In this document: in pieces, positions 14,422-50,000 of the stretch
Layout of the letters: each line of letters begins with the position of its first letter
Position numbering within the stretch: position 1 is the stretch's first letter
Source: Brachynemurus nebulosus
Taxonomy: Eukaryota > Arthropoda > Insecta > Neuroptera > Myrmeleontidae
Assembly: GCA_035578155.1 (NCBI GenBank)
Contig: JAPWDM010000003.1
Span: 23,648,916-23,712,915, forward strand
Length of the DNA: 64,000 nt
Direction of reading: 5' to 3'
The notes under the pieces: model-generated
The model's database searches: none
The model's input: only the letters and a program-made list of their open reading frames with translations
What the model was told of the DNA's origin: nothing
Translations under genes and position numbers: made by a program

Positions 14422-17180
14422 AGTATTTGAATTTTGTTATTTTTTAAATTTTCATAGTTAAGTAATTTATTTGGTTACTTAAGCCAATCTATTTATACAA
14501 ACCGTCTAAAGGTCACTTTGGTTAAAATTGGGACATTTGTGCAACTTAAATAGGTGAATTTAGTTAAATTATTAATAATAAGGAAAACAACATTTTCAAA
14601 ATGAAATCATTCATTTTTGATTATTATATAACCTAAAAATTTTTAGGAAATTTGAAAAAAATGAATTCATATTATATTATTATTTTGTCTCTGTCTTTAG
14701 TAAAAGAGGTAAACACAATTACAAAGTGTTCAATATTTTATTATATTACGTAAGTAAGGAGGCAAAAATGAATCTGGTCGGATTTTAATAAAATTTTACA
14801 CAAAGGCGTAAAATTAGATTCTTAAGTAAAAAGAAAAAAACGAGCTGTAATTTTTGTTAAATAGTAATCTTTTTAATATTAATACTTTCAGTCCCACGGC
14901 TTCGGCATCCGAAAATGATCAAAATAACCGCAGAGGCCGATCGCGACCAATGATTAATTGATTACGCATTATGTATGTGTGCGATGTTACCACACCGATG
15001 TGTATTACACAAATACCAACACACACTACTCTCTTGGTTTCTATGAAAAAATTTAAAATAAACAATATAAAAACTAATAATAATAAAAGTATTTGTTTTT
15101 TTTTTTTTTTTAATTTATTTTTACCAGTTTGTTATCGTAACTTTCTATAATTCTCTAGTTGATTTGAATGTGTTTGAATGTCAAATATATGTATGTACGT
15201 ATCATTTATATATGTACATGCTGAATCATTTTATGTATTTGTTTATATAAAGTGTCTTTAAAAATACTGTCGGCTTCCGGGGAAGTTTACTGTGAAAGTG
15301 CTCGGGCCCCACAGTTGGCTAATTGGCATAGCCTTTATATTTAGTTGCCACAGACTCAAGATGTTACTAAAAACTTATTTCTGTTTCTCCTCTATCTCAT
15401 GCTCTCTGACCGTATTCCATTAGCAAAAATTTTACACAGTCATTAAAATTGTGTTACACTGTGTCTACTTTTTTCACTAATGGAACATCAATTTTTATTG
15501 TGTTTCCGCGGAGGGCAGCATATGCAAAGTTACTAGCGTTACTAGATTTTAAAAAAAAATAGATTCAATCTACTTGGTATACTTTTTGTGATTCCCAATT
15601 ACTTATATAATTTAATTAAAAGCAGATAAAAGGTTAATTTCGCAATAAAATTAAAAAAATTATAAGCAAAAATCTTGTTTCATTATACTTTTCGCCCCTC
15701 TCTGCAACTTTCCACTTGACTGTGACTTATAATTCATTCTGCAGACCGTGCTACAGATCTGTTATCTGTCAAGTATTAATACTCACGTTTACTGTCTGAG
15801 TGTCGTTACTCGTTATATCATGGCGGACAGCTTTTCGATCAGCTGACATATGAGATATAAATATTACATTTCTGAAATTTTAAATATTTTTTATATTAAT
15901 TATTGTGAATGTTTTATTTGAATTAGAGAAAAATGTTACATAACAGAGTTTGCACGATTACAATCCAGAGTTCTGATTAAAAATAAATAAATTAACACTC
16001 GTTTAATATAAAAACTACCGTTTCTGTTTTTTATTTCAAAAGTTTTGAATGTCAGTGTACTTCAGAAGTTAAGAATTTATTTATATCGTGAGAAACCAGC
16101 GAAAAGGCGAATCAAAGCCCTCTGGTTTATAACGATGCAAACTCTGTATCGTTATGTTTTTTCTCTAGCGAAGGCAATTTTTCATAGTGCCAACTACATA
16201 ATAATATGTACCTTATGTACTATACAAAATAGTAAGTGTAAGGATTTGGGGTCAAAAAATGGGTAAGGGATTGTAAAAATAAAAATAATAAAAACCTCTC
16301 AATTTACAAGAAAACAAAAACAACATTTATTACTTACAACTTATATTTCATTAAAAATAATACAACATACTTTAATACATTTAAGTTACAATAATAAAAA
16401 TTTTAATTTTTCCAAATTCTCTAAATAAATAATAAATCATTTTCAATTTATATTACTTAAAATTTTCATTTACATTTAAATTGCACTAATTCATTTAAAA
16501 TATCACGTAAATTAATTACGGAATAAATAACAGAATCCAGATAAAAAATAAAAATTGTACTAATACTTTTTTTTAACAATTCAAAATTAAAACAAATTAG
16601 ACATTTCAAAAATGTTTTATTTAAATAAAAAAATTTTTGAGTACATTTTCTTCTTTTAAATGTACGGAAACAGAAGTATTTTGAATAATATAACTTTACT
16701 ATTACTAAATAATTAGTAATTATTGACTATTTGACTGGACTAAGTAGCCAAACAAAAATCAGTATCAGATCATTAAATTATTAACCTATTAAATGCAACA
16801 ATATTTTAAAACTAATTTTCGCCATGTTTTTTACAAAGTGCGACTAAATCACTAACCTTGACCCATGTTCAAATGATATCAGAACCCACATACTAATGGT
16901 CAAAATAAATCAGTACTAGAAGGAGCTAATGGGGAACTAAGACACCATGAGTATTAGATTTTTCTACTTTTGTAAAAATGGTCATTAGGGAATTATGGTA
17001 ATAACAAATTTTTATGATTTTAAAGCAGGGCTGGTTGATTTACACTTACTCGATTAAATCCAATTTTAACCGTGAAGCAACTTGAATTTTAAACAGTTGC
17101 AAGCCAGGTGCCAGAATTACGCAGTAATACGGGATAGTAATAATAAAATACAGTAATAATAGTATTATGCATTATAAAAT

Positions 17181-17256
17181 TGGCGCCCAACGTGGGGCCT
17201 GAGTGCACGACCTTGAGATTAAGAATCTCTTACTCTACCGACTAAATTTACCCGGC
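17181..17256 (-). pseudogene. tRNA-Lys(CUU)-like relic or SINE head
   Basis: Read on the minus strand, the 3' half ends CCCCACGTTGGGCGCCA, the tRNA-Lys acceptor and T-arm side, and the anticodon arm keeps GAGATTCTTAATCTC with CTT in the loop. The 5' end and internal promoter boxes are degenerate: AAATTTAGTCGG replaces TAGCTCAGTCGG, and the GGTTCGA B-box is destroyed. It is either a decayed tRNA gene or the head of a tRNA-Lys-derived SINE. The AT-rich tail below 17180 fits a SINE. Confidence 0.7.
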
Positions 17257-17647
17257 ATCTGAATCATAACTTAGTTACTTGGTAAAGCAAGATGTTAATA
17301 AATAAAAACATATTTACAATCACTATAAAATTTCAACGTAAACATGGAACTTACTACTTCAAGATTGAATGTCTTGTTGTATCGATTGAGCGAGCTCGGC
17401 GCTTGAATTACAAACTGATCAAAACCAGTTTTGAAAGAGTAAATTCGGTAAAATGTAAAAACGTCGGATGTTACCAGCCATGCTTAAAAGTACAGAATGG
17501 TAATATTTCTATATTTAAAAGAAGAAAGTGTGTTTTAATAACAAATTAACAAAATTGTACTATTTTAACTATGGTTTTATAACGTAATTCATATTGGAAC
17601 ACACAGTACTGTTTATTTATTGTTTTGTAAACGCAAATATCAGATAA

Positions 17648-18352
17648 GCCTGTATTACACTTGGCGAGTTTGCTCGCTATTCGCTAGCGAATTTGCTCGC
17701 TGCTAGTAAACTCGCTTAGTGTAATATTCTTGACTAGTTATTCGCTAGATACTCGCTACTCGCTTTTCTAAAGCGAGTAAAGTTGAAGACCGGTCTACTT
17801 TACTCGCTACTCGCTTCGTATTTTTACCCGCTGGCTAGTGAAATCGCTTTGTGTAATATATTTAACGAGTAAAATCGCTTTATTTGACAGTTCTTTCAAA
17901 ATGTCAACAGAGACTATTTGTGCAGGATTTGTAATTCCAGCGTTATTATAATTTGCAAAAAAAGCAAAAAAAAAAAAAAAAAAAAAAATACGATAGGTAG
18001 ATGAAAAATTGGGTTTATAAGACGGGAAAAATTTGGTGTTTTATGTTCCACAGCATAGTATTTACGTAAAAAAGATTATAAATTAAAAAAAATTAAAATG
18101 TCAGTTTTATTCCACTTCAAATTTTTAATAAGTAAAGGAAATAAAAACTTATAGTAAATAGGAAAGGTAAGAGAGGAAAAAAAAAACATGAAATATTTGC
18201 TCAGTTAAATATTAATAACAACAACACGTCTTAGCGAATTTACTAGCTCTATGTGTAATCGGTATTCACTGAGCGAGTCGATATGTTTGCACTCGCTAGC
18301 GAATTTACTCGCTATTCACTGGCGAGTAAACTCGCCAAGTGTAATCCAGGCT
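17648..18352. mobile_element. Non-autonomous TIR transposon with repeated ACTCGCT motifs
   Basis: The ends are inverted: GTATTACACTTGGCGAG at the left and CTCGCCAAGTGTAATCC at the right, preceded and followed by AGCCTG/CAGGCT. Beyond the TIRs, both subterminal regions are rich in gcgagt/actcgct words in both orientations, a typical arrangement for transposase binding sites. The middle has an A-tract of about 24 bases. ATA flanks both sides, which is too short to identify the superfamily. Confidence 0.75.
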
Positions 18353-18616
18353 ATACTGACTAATAATGTCCAAAATTAGAGTTCATTTCAAATGGGTTGA
18401 ACCCTGTTACTATTGAATTTACATAAGAAAAAGGGTCAAGCTATTTGAAATGAACTCTAAAAAGTAATATTAAATCAATTTGGTACGGTTTAAGTAACAA
18501 AATTTAACAAAAAAAAAAAATTGAGGTAACTGTATTTTTTTAAAATTGTCACAAAATTATCTTCAATAACAAAAATGTGCTTGCCATAATTTTTTTGTTG
18601 AGATCTTCCTGTGCAA

Positions 18617-40931
<22,315 letters not shown>

Positions 40932-42011
40932 CTTAACAATTTTTTTTCGTTTACTTTTAAACGTGGTTGAAAATTTAAAGGTGATTTTTATTTGACATTA
41001 CATTAAAACAAAAAATATATGCACTTTTTTCAACTTGTTTGATACTGATTTATTTCAATAAATTTCATTTTTTTAAAAATATTTAAATCGTTTTATATTA
41101 GTTGTGTTATTGCTAATTTATTTTGAATATTGTCTTTGAAATTTTTTATACGATGTTTTTGTTTAAACATAATTTAAATGAAATGAACTATTCATTTTTC
41201 GCCATGACTAGGAATTATGATTATATTTGTACGTCATATTCAATGAAAACACAGATTTTACATGTTACATGACTTTTACATGACATGTTAATATAAATTT
41301 CATATTTTTATTTATAGAGAATAATTATCGAAACATCCGAAAATTTTTTTTATTTTATATCTATGAATACAAACATGCACCTTTTCTTTTTATTAATGTT
41401 TACATTGTATTTGGATATTTAAATTAAAATATTAATTTACATTTTTTTTTCGTGCAAAAATATTCCATTACGTAAATAAAATTAAAAATTGTAATTTAAA
41501 AAAATTACATAAAATTAGAGTGAAATGCAAAGTAATATTTGATCTTTTTTTGTAAATAAATTATTATAGTGTCGAAGTGAGATAGTGATATTGCAGTAAA
41601 ACCAATTATAAAACAGGTGTACCACCTTTACAAAGATATAAAAATGTATACAGCGTGCATACGTTTTAATGCTACACACAAAATTAAGTGATTAATAGGT
41701 AATTTTGAAAGAAATTACAGTAAAATAGATAGGAATAAATACATCTTCACTTTATTTAAGGACATGATTTAATTCTTGCACATAAAAGTAATTTTTTATT
41801 TGAATAAAGAACATGTTAAAAAGTTGTGTTTACTTTATATATCATATATTAGCAACTATAGGTATTTTGTTAATTTGATTAATCTTTTGACTTTAATCTT
41901 TGAAGTATATAATCATATAGAAATTTTTTATTATTTTGAGTGTCAATTGAAATATGTTTTATTGAAATTAATGATTTTTTTTTGTTTTTTTATTAATTTG
42001 AATAATGGTTT
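40932..42011. other. Intergenic space USP20-33 / Cfap45
   Basis: Both genes are on the minus strand, so this about 1.1-kb AT-rich stretch holds the USP20/33 promoter and the Cfap45 3' UTR. I see no coding region and no clear repeat. Confidence 0.5.
41958..41963 (-). terminator. Candidate Cfap45 poly(A) signal
   Basis: AATAAA on the minus strand, about 50 bases downstream of the Cfap45 stop codon. Confidence 0.55.
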
Positions 42012-44105
42012 TTATATTTTTAATTGACATTCAATATCTTTTACAAGACGGTCAGGTACAGCATTCACGAGGCTGAAAATTTAATTTGTATTTAATTAAA
42101 AACGTAATTAATCATTTAATTGTCTGAATAATTTGACTTACCGTAGTTTATTTATTTTATCTTTAATGTAAGTTTTTATTTCTTTGTCTTTTTTCTCGTG
42201 TTGTAGTTTTAATGCAATTCCATCCTCGTATAAACTTTTTCTTTCGGCAATTTTTTCTTTTTCTTTCTGGTTAATTTGACATAAAAGTTCGGTTCGATAT
42301 TTCATATTTTTTTCATGACGTGTTTTTTTCTCTTCGAGTTCTTTTTCATATAATTTTTTCTGTATTTCAATAGTTTTATAGAACTCGGAACGATCACGTT
42401 CCATATCCATTGCTTGCATTCGTTTCAAATTCATTATTTGATTGGCGCGATCTCGTTTCAATTTTTCATTGGCCTCTTTTCGTTTTAATGCCGCTTCTTT
42501 CTCTTTTTGTCGCCATTTTCGTTCTACCTCCTCCTGAATACGTCGTGCAGATATTTCATCACCGGTCTCTTGGAGTTTCATTTGTCGTTGTTGTAATTCG
42601 TAGAGGCGATCTCGTTGCTTTTGTTTAGCTTCGTCTATTAAACGTTTTTCTTGAGCTATGGCTGCTTCACGCTCAGCTTTTTTACGTAGAAATTCTTGAA
42701 CTTTCAGATCACTTATGCGTTCCTCTTCTTTTTTTAATAACGCAAGTTGTTTTAAATTTTCATTGACTTTTCGAACTTCTTCGAGTGCTTTTCGATTTTG
42801 TTCGAGTTTTTCTTGACGTTTTCGTTCAGCTTCTTGCTGTTGTTGCAACAAGATTTGATTCTGTATTCGAGCCTCTTCGTCTTTACGTTCTAAGTCTAAT
42901 AATGTTTTCACTTCGTGCTCTTTGATTTGTTGTATAACAGATTTAACATAATTTTGTTGCTTTTGTTGTTCAGCTTGTCGCTTTTCAAGTTCTTTTTGGT
43001 ATTCTTTGGCATTTAATTGCTCTTGAACTTCTTGTAACCGTTTTTCTTCAGCTTCAATTTCTTTTTCAATAAGTTCCTTTTCAGCTAACTGAATTAAAGA
43101 TTTAAGAATTGTTGTATTAGTTACTAAACCAATTATACAATTATGAGGTCAATTTTTTGTTTCTTACTGTAGAATATATCTACACTTATTTTTTTAATAT
43201 ATAGCAAGTTTACTGAATCTTGAACCTTTTTGAAAAAGTTATCAATATTATTTTTTGCTGACCATTGACTAATTGGTTGAATTACGTAAAAACTACATAA
43301 TCAGTAGATACCAATACGAATGTCTACGCGTGCGCAGAAACATGTTTATTATGTGCTACTTGCTCAAATTAGCTTAATCATATGTATTTTATATTTTACA
43401 TAACCAACTGACTCAAAGTCAATTCAAAATCGATTTTTAAGGGTTAATTTAATATTCAGTTTTACTCTTGATGAGTTAAATTGAAAGAATTGGTTTTGAT
43501 TACCTGAGCATCTCGTATTGCTTGGCATTTTGCGGCTAAAATTAGTCGATTTGCATTCTGAACTTCAATTTCATTTTCTTGTTGAAGTTCATATGCTCGC
43601 TGAAGTAAATGTGTTGTACGTTTGTGTTCAGCAATTTCTACTTCTGTCAAATGTTTTCCTTTAGGCTTAGCGTGCAATTGGTTGAGTTTTCTTTTTCGTA
43701 ATTCACATTCTTCCGCTAATCGTTCCGTCTCCTTTTGAGCTTCATCACACATTGTTACGCGATCTTTTAGCGTGATTACTTTTGCTTTATTTTTAAGACG
43801 ATTCAATTCATTTTTCGATACAATTGCTGGCTGTTCAATGGGCTTTTGTTCAGGTACAATAAGTTCTCGAATTATATCATTTGATATAATTTTTATAGTT
43901 TTTTTATCTTCGGAAGCTTTTTGTGGTTTTCGATGAATCGGTTTTCCGTTCAACATTTGATAACATTCCTGAGGCCTACAACGTTACAGAGTATTTCAAA
44001 ATTAAATACAAATTTACAGCAAATTAAAATTTACCGATGTATTGTATAAACACCGGGCATAATATTTTTGTCATTATTGCATTTGGGAGTTTTGACACGA
44101 CCCAT
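42012..44105 (-). CDS. Cfap45: Cilia- and flagella-associated protein 45 (CCDC19)
   Basis: Coiled-coil microtubule inner protein of axonemal doublets, needed for ciliary and sperm flagellar motility in other animals. Exons (minus): 44105-44035, 43975-43504, 43088-42142 and 42072-42012; all GT-AG, phases agree, 516 aa against about 550 in vertebrates. Diagnostic matches are IRELIVPEQ near residue 55, LLQRAYELQQENE, and ILAAKCQAIRDAQ at the end of exon 2. Exon 3 is one long Glu/Lys/Arg/Gln-rich coiled coil with RKWRQKEKEAALKRKEAN-type blocks. The small last exon encodes about 20 residues of lower similarity (LVNAVPDRLVKDIE), and a stop follows. In insects, expression is expected mainly in testis and ciliated sensory neurons (inference). 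Confidence 0.93.
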
Positions 44106-47007
44106 TATTCCAAACAAAAAAATAAAAAAATTATAATAAAACGTTTTAAAATGTGTATAATACCAAAAGGTGTATTATGTTTGGTTTAAATATTGATTAA
44201 ACAATAGTTCGTATGTAGGGATAATAAATAAAAGTCACAAGTATAGAAAAAATTTAATCCTAAAGAGCACATAATTTTTATATTCAAAAACAAATTGTTT
44301 CTTAGTAATTAATAATTATTTGTAATCCAAGGTAATAAAATGGTTTGTACACTGTAATTCAAAAACATAACGGAGAACATAAAAAATAAAAATAAAAATG
44401 TTATTTTTTAAAATTTAATATTTTATAATATAAATTAATAATAAATAGTTTATATTTTTCATTTTATATAATTTTATGTGTATTTATTTATTATTTTAGC
44501 CTTCGGTGCAAAGAATTAAGGGTAAAATAGATCAAATAAAGTGAAAATTTAATTGCAAGCTTATTAGGTTCATTAGATATTGGTATTAGATCGTTATATA
44601 CCACGTCACCACGTGATGTAGCAAAATTGTGTTTTATTTTAACTTACATAATTTTTTTTGGTCTATCGATTTTTGTAATCATTACCATGTCATAACTGTT
44701 GTAATAAATTTCCAACAATTATTTTCCAATAATTTTATTTGAGGGACCTTGGTATTGATAAATTATACATTTTTATCAATTATCCTACTATTTATTGTTC
44801 AAACCATATGAGATGGACCAATAAGTTACAGTAATTATTCATAAGAATAAGCAAGGAAAGGAAAGTTAATGGCTCACTTGATAATAAATAATTGTTATTA
44901 TAAAGTAAATATGTTACAAAATGTATTAAAGTTCATTTACTTATTGTTAGTAAAGTCAATGACTTCTGTGAGACTCAAAAGTAAGTAACAGCCAGTTGTG
45001 AGAAATATTTTGTTAATAGAATCGTATATGAGCTTGAATTTCTCATTTTCTCATATAATTTAAGTCAAGACATGCATACATATCTATATGATCGATATGA
45101 TCATAAAAGTAGGAAAACGAGGAAATCAATTTGTGCATCAGATGCACTTTAGATTAAAATAGTAATATCGCGACTGATTGTGAGAAGAACAGTTTTAAAA
45201 TACTGCTTGAAAGGTATCTGTTGGAATCTTTTAGGACAAAATTTTTATCTAAATAGCATTCGGGCAACTTAAATTATAAAAGTTTTTTTTTTCAATGTCA
45301 AGTATACTAATATTTTAATACGAATTACCGTACAAAAGACTCTTTCTTTACACGGATTTGTTTTAAACGGTTTTGCGTATATGCGTGGTAAAGCCTTTGT
45401 CACCACATTTTCATATCACGCGCATCAATTTTGATTATATATACGCGATATACACTGTTTCTATCGAATTATAACATCAGTTTAACATTGTCGGGCATTT
45501 TTTCATTTTTAAGAAACATTTAACAAATGAAGAGGTTGCATTTAGAAAACCTAAATTTATTTTAAGTCAAAATTATATTTTTTATCCCAACTTCTATGTA
45601 AAATTATTTCAATTTTTTTTTCACACAAGTGCTTAACAATGACGAATCACAAATTTAATAATCGTACCCATCACTTGTTAGTTTTAGAGGGCCCTATTTG
45701 TTTTAAGCGGTAGTTTCACGCAACAGTAGACTGCCATAACAATATACTGCTATATGATGATTCACAATATTTAAAAACTAGTAGTTTTAGTAAAATGGTG
45801 CCAAATAAAAAACAAAGCTATTAAATTGTATTTTAATACGTTTATTAATTAAGAAAAAAATTTTTAATTATATAACAGTAACTATGATATATAACAATCA
45901 ACTGTAATAACAGTGTTTCACACAAAAAATTATCTATAAGTATAACCACGCTCAGTTCAGTGCCGGATTTATACTAGGGGCACGCGGGGCACTAGCCCCG
46001 GGCGGCAAAATTTGGAACACACATGATGATTTGTTTTTTTGGTCATCACATATTTGCTGATTTTTTTAAAATTTTTGTCAGGGGCGGCATTTTTCACAGT
46101 TCCCCGGCCGACACTTAGAGTAAATTCGGCCCTGGCCACGCTCATTAAATTGACAAGCGATAGCAGTCTACTCTTGGATGAAATCGTCGCTTCAGTAAAG
46201 AGAAAATTATGCTCATATTGGTGCCCAATAAGGGATTCCAACGAAAATTAATGAATGGTTTCAAGCAGACCTGCAGACCACTATAATGAACTAGTTTCTT
46301 CAAACAATAGTTTTTGTACTTTTTTTTGTGTTTATAACAATTAATGGAAATTTACAACAATTTGTTTTATAATTATTTAAATTTGATCTTCTATAATCAG
46401 AATTTTTTAAGGATTTGGAACTTAATGTCTATATTTATATGAAAGCCAACCCTTTATTTAATTTATGTGAATTTGATTTACGCCACATGTCCATCGAGCA
46501 TAACACCTAGTAAAACAAGGGTTAACTGTATCTGGTTTTTTAACCCTTTCACCACTAAAGGAAGTGAAAGATATGTGTAAAATTTGAAATTCCGGAAAGA
46601 TTCAGTAATAAAATATTTAATTTATAGCTTATAGGACAAGGATTACATATTATATACGTTGATATAGAAGAATAATTAATGTACACTACAAATTTAAATT
46701 AAAAATTTTTTTTTTAGAGTTGATTTTTTAAATTACATAATTTAAAATATAAGTAAATTAGTGCAAATATTTTTGAATTAAGCTTGTAATTTATTATAGT
46801 TAAGTATATTGATTTGTGAGTGATCAATTTGATGAAACTGTAAAAATAGCATGTGGCATATCTTGAACATTCCGGTATGTATCCGTTCAAGAGAAATTCA
46901 AATACAGAGAATACGGATGTAAAGGCATAACATTCAAAGTTGGTATTGTTTGTAAAAATTGTTGTTGTCTGATTGGCTACCTGAAGTAAACGTGAATTTC
47001 TTTTGTA
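44106..47007. other. Divergent intergenic space Cfap45 / Dek
   Basis: Both gene starts face this 2.9-kb space, so it should hold both promoters. It is AT-rich and contains one short hAT-like MITE at 45954-46135. No other gene can be supported. Confidence 0.5.
45954..46135. mobile_element. Short hAT-like MITE
   Basis: The ends contain CAGTGCCGGATTTATAC and, inverted, CAGGGCCGAATTTACTC. The direct repeat CCACGCTC flanks the insertion (45946-45953 and 46136-46143), fitting an 8-bp duplication. Four extra bases precede the left CAGTG, so the exact boundary is uncertain. The interior is unusually GC-rich for the window (ggggcacgcggggc). Confidence 0.65.
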
Positions 47008-50000
47008 ATGTCTAGTGATACAGACAACAAAAAAAGAACGCCAAAAGATGTAAGTAATTTGATTAAAACATAATTTCAATATATTTATCTTAAAATTATC
47101 CAAACATCCATAATAATTTGTAATTGTTTAATCAAAAAGTGCCATATCTTAAGTGTTTGACATAGTTGTACAAACAACATGGCCGCATTTATGTGTATTG
47201 TATTCTTAAAAACGCGGGAAATTTAGTAAATGAAAAAAATTATATATATTTACGCATTTTTTACCCGAAACTTTTTACCAAATTTATGTTATTAAATGTA
47301 TAGATAAATTTTTCTATATCTTTAATTTGTATTAGGGCGACAACGATAAGGAGATTCTAGATAAATCTACCGATAGCTCAAAGGACGCTGACGACATCAA
47401 AAATGAAAACGATGAAAGTACGAAAGAAAAGGCCAAGATCCCCGTGGAAATTGTTGACGAAAACGATTCCGTAAACGATGATAGCGCTACCAAGGATGAA
47501 AAAGATCCACTATCGGCGTCCGAGGATGAAAATAACGAAGGTAGTGCAGATGATGCGGCGTCGGCCGAGGAAAAGGATACTGAAGAGGATAAAAACAGCG
47601 CCGAGTCGGATAATGACGATACAAAAGAAGGCAAAGGAACCCCCCTTGGCGATATTTCCCGGATTGATGCCGCAATCACTCGTACCAAAATTGACGATCT
47701 AAAAATTCTATACAAAATCTTATTCAACAATCCCGGCAAAAATAATCTAATCAAAAAGGAACTTAAACGATTCAGCGGTTTCGATTTTGCGAAGGATTCG
47801 AATGCATATCAAAAGAAAGTGGCGTCGATCGAAAAACTGGATATGAAACAGTTGAAGACAGTTTGTGACGTGCTTGATTTAGAGAAAAAAGGGTCTAAAG
47901 ACGAAATTGCTACACGCATTTGTGATTTTCTGGTTGAACCTCGAGATTCCGATAAAGATAAAGAAAAAGAAAAGGAAAAGGAAAAAGAGAAAGAAAAAGA
48001 AAAAGAAAAAACAAATTCTAATGCTGCTTCCGGGCGACCAAAAAGATCAGCCGCTGTAAAAGCTAAAAGCCGTTATTCATCGCATGAAGAAGTTTCCGAA
48101 GAGGAGGCCACAGTTACTACTAGAAGACCGCAACGAGCTCGAAAAGGAAAACGTGTTAACCTTAAAGACGAAAGCTCAAGCAACGAATCAGATGATGATA
48201 AAGGCTCCGTATATAGTGCAAATGTGTGTACTTTTTATTTCAGCGCCTCATCGAATTCAAATAATTATTCTTTTAAATTTACAGGAAGACGTATCATCAG
48301 AAGAAGATATGCCCCGGGTCGTGACATCACGTGGACGGAAAAAAGGTAAAGCTGCATCAAAACCGGCACCAAGAAGAGGTTCAAGAAAAAATCAATCAGA
48401 AGAATCGGAAGAAGAACCGGAGGAAAGTGAAGAGGAAGACAGCGATTTTTCTGATGTAAAATATTTTTTCTACTCCTACTATTAAAAGTAACATTTTGTG
48501 CACGGCTAACTATATGTAAAAATTAACAATTGCCCACACTGTACGGAAATGCAGTGGGAAATTATTTCCCACGCCTTAATATAATAAAAAAGTAGGCTGT
48601 TCCGTTAGTTTAATATATAATATATAGAAATAATACTAAAAATATATGGTTCATTTCAATTAAATTTAACCATGCTTCATCACTTTGAATTTAAATAATT
48701 TCCGTTTTCTTGGCTTTATCTCTTTTATTATTGCATTTATGTAAATTTTAAATTTGCAGTTTATTTTTAGAAAAGAATAGAAGATTGATTTGTTTCGAAT
48801 ATAAGAATTATTTAATTTTTTAACAAAAACTCATGATCAATTGTATCTGAAATGAGGTATACATATATGTATGTTGATTATTTATTATTGTTTCCATAGT
48901 TTCAAAGTATGCTTTGGCAAAAATTTGAACATCTTAGCACTGACATAAATTTAAAAAATTTTTACTACTTATTTAAATTTTATTTTAATTATTTATGTTG
49001 AACTAGCCATATGCCCGATGGGATTTCCCATGGGCAACATCTTTTTATTAGGTACTCACTTTCTGCTCACTTTTAATGTCTTTCAAAAGCCTAAATTAAT
49101 ATCCACGTTTCTAACTTCAAAAATGATGAACTTTCCATACGAACTTTCATTTTCTGTTTTAACCCCTTAGGGAATATATTTCCAGAAACAACTGACTTAT
49201 TTATAAATAGAAGCCTAAACGCCAATTTTCATAATTCTTGTGCTTAATTTTGTCCTTCTAAACCAAACAGTTTAGGCTGTACGTTGTCTGTCAGTCAGTG
49301 TATAAAATATTATTTATTTGAATAATCATAGTAACATATTTTTATATATCTAACTTCAAAAATGATGAATTTCCATAAAAATTGTCATTCCCTATTTAAC
49401 CCACTTAGGGGGCGAATTTTCAAAAATCCTTCCTTAGTGCTCACCTACGTTACATAGGGAACTCCTGTGCAAGATTTCATTCTTCTAAACCCAACGGTTT
49501 AGGCTGTGCGTTGTCTGTCAGTCAGTCAATGTTAGAAATTTATTAAGTAGATTATTTATTTTAATAGCCATAATAACATATTTTTATAAATATACCACTA
49601 ACTTCAAAAATAACAAATTTTCATCCCTTATTAAACCCACTTAGGGGACGAATTTTCAAAAATCCTTTCTTAATGCTCACCTACGTTACATAGGGAACTC
49701 CTATACAAAATTTCATTCTTCTAAACCCAACGGTTTAGGCTGTGCGTTGTCTGTCAGTCAGTCAGTCAGTGTTAAAAATTTATTAAATAGACTTTACGAA
49801 AAAAAATGTGCTCGTAGAAAAAGTATAGTGTAAACTGCGTGGGAAAAGCTTATTTCTCACTCATACGAATTGTTGCACTCGCCATGCGGGCTCGCGCAAC
49901 AAACTCATATTCGTGAGAAATAAGCGTCTTTTCCCACTTATTGTACAATATACTATTTCTAACAATCCCCAAGTCCCCCTTAATAACACATTCATTTACG

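Larger units (their letters stand above)
14422..18616. other. Intergenic space RTN4IP1-like / USP20-33
   Basis: This 4.2-kb AT-rich stretch contains the RTN4IP1-like promoter at the left and the USP20/33 3' end at the right. It includes a degenerate Helitron-like segment around 14700-14830, a tRNA-Lys-like relic at 17181-17256 and a TIR element at 17648-18352. Short open frames near 16045 and 17292 lack family features or codon bias, and I do not call them genes. Confidence 0.5.

Noticed and set aside
16045..16266. 73-codon frame in the RTN4IP1-like / USP20-33 space
   Set aside because: Non-ATG start, no recognisable features, AT-rich surroundings; indistinguishable from chance.
17181..17198. 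TGGCGCCCAACGTGGGGC as a retrovirus-like primer binding site
   Set aside because: The match continues for the full length of a tRNA-Lys gene in reverse and there are no LTRs nearby, so a tRNA-derived relic explains it better.
42410..42628. Plus-strand 72-codon frame
   Set aside because: Antisense shadow of the Glu/Lys-rich Cfap45 coiled-coil exon.
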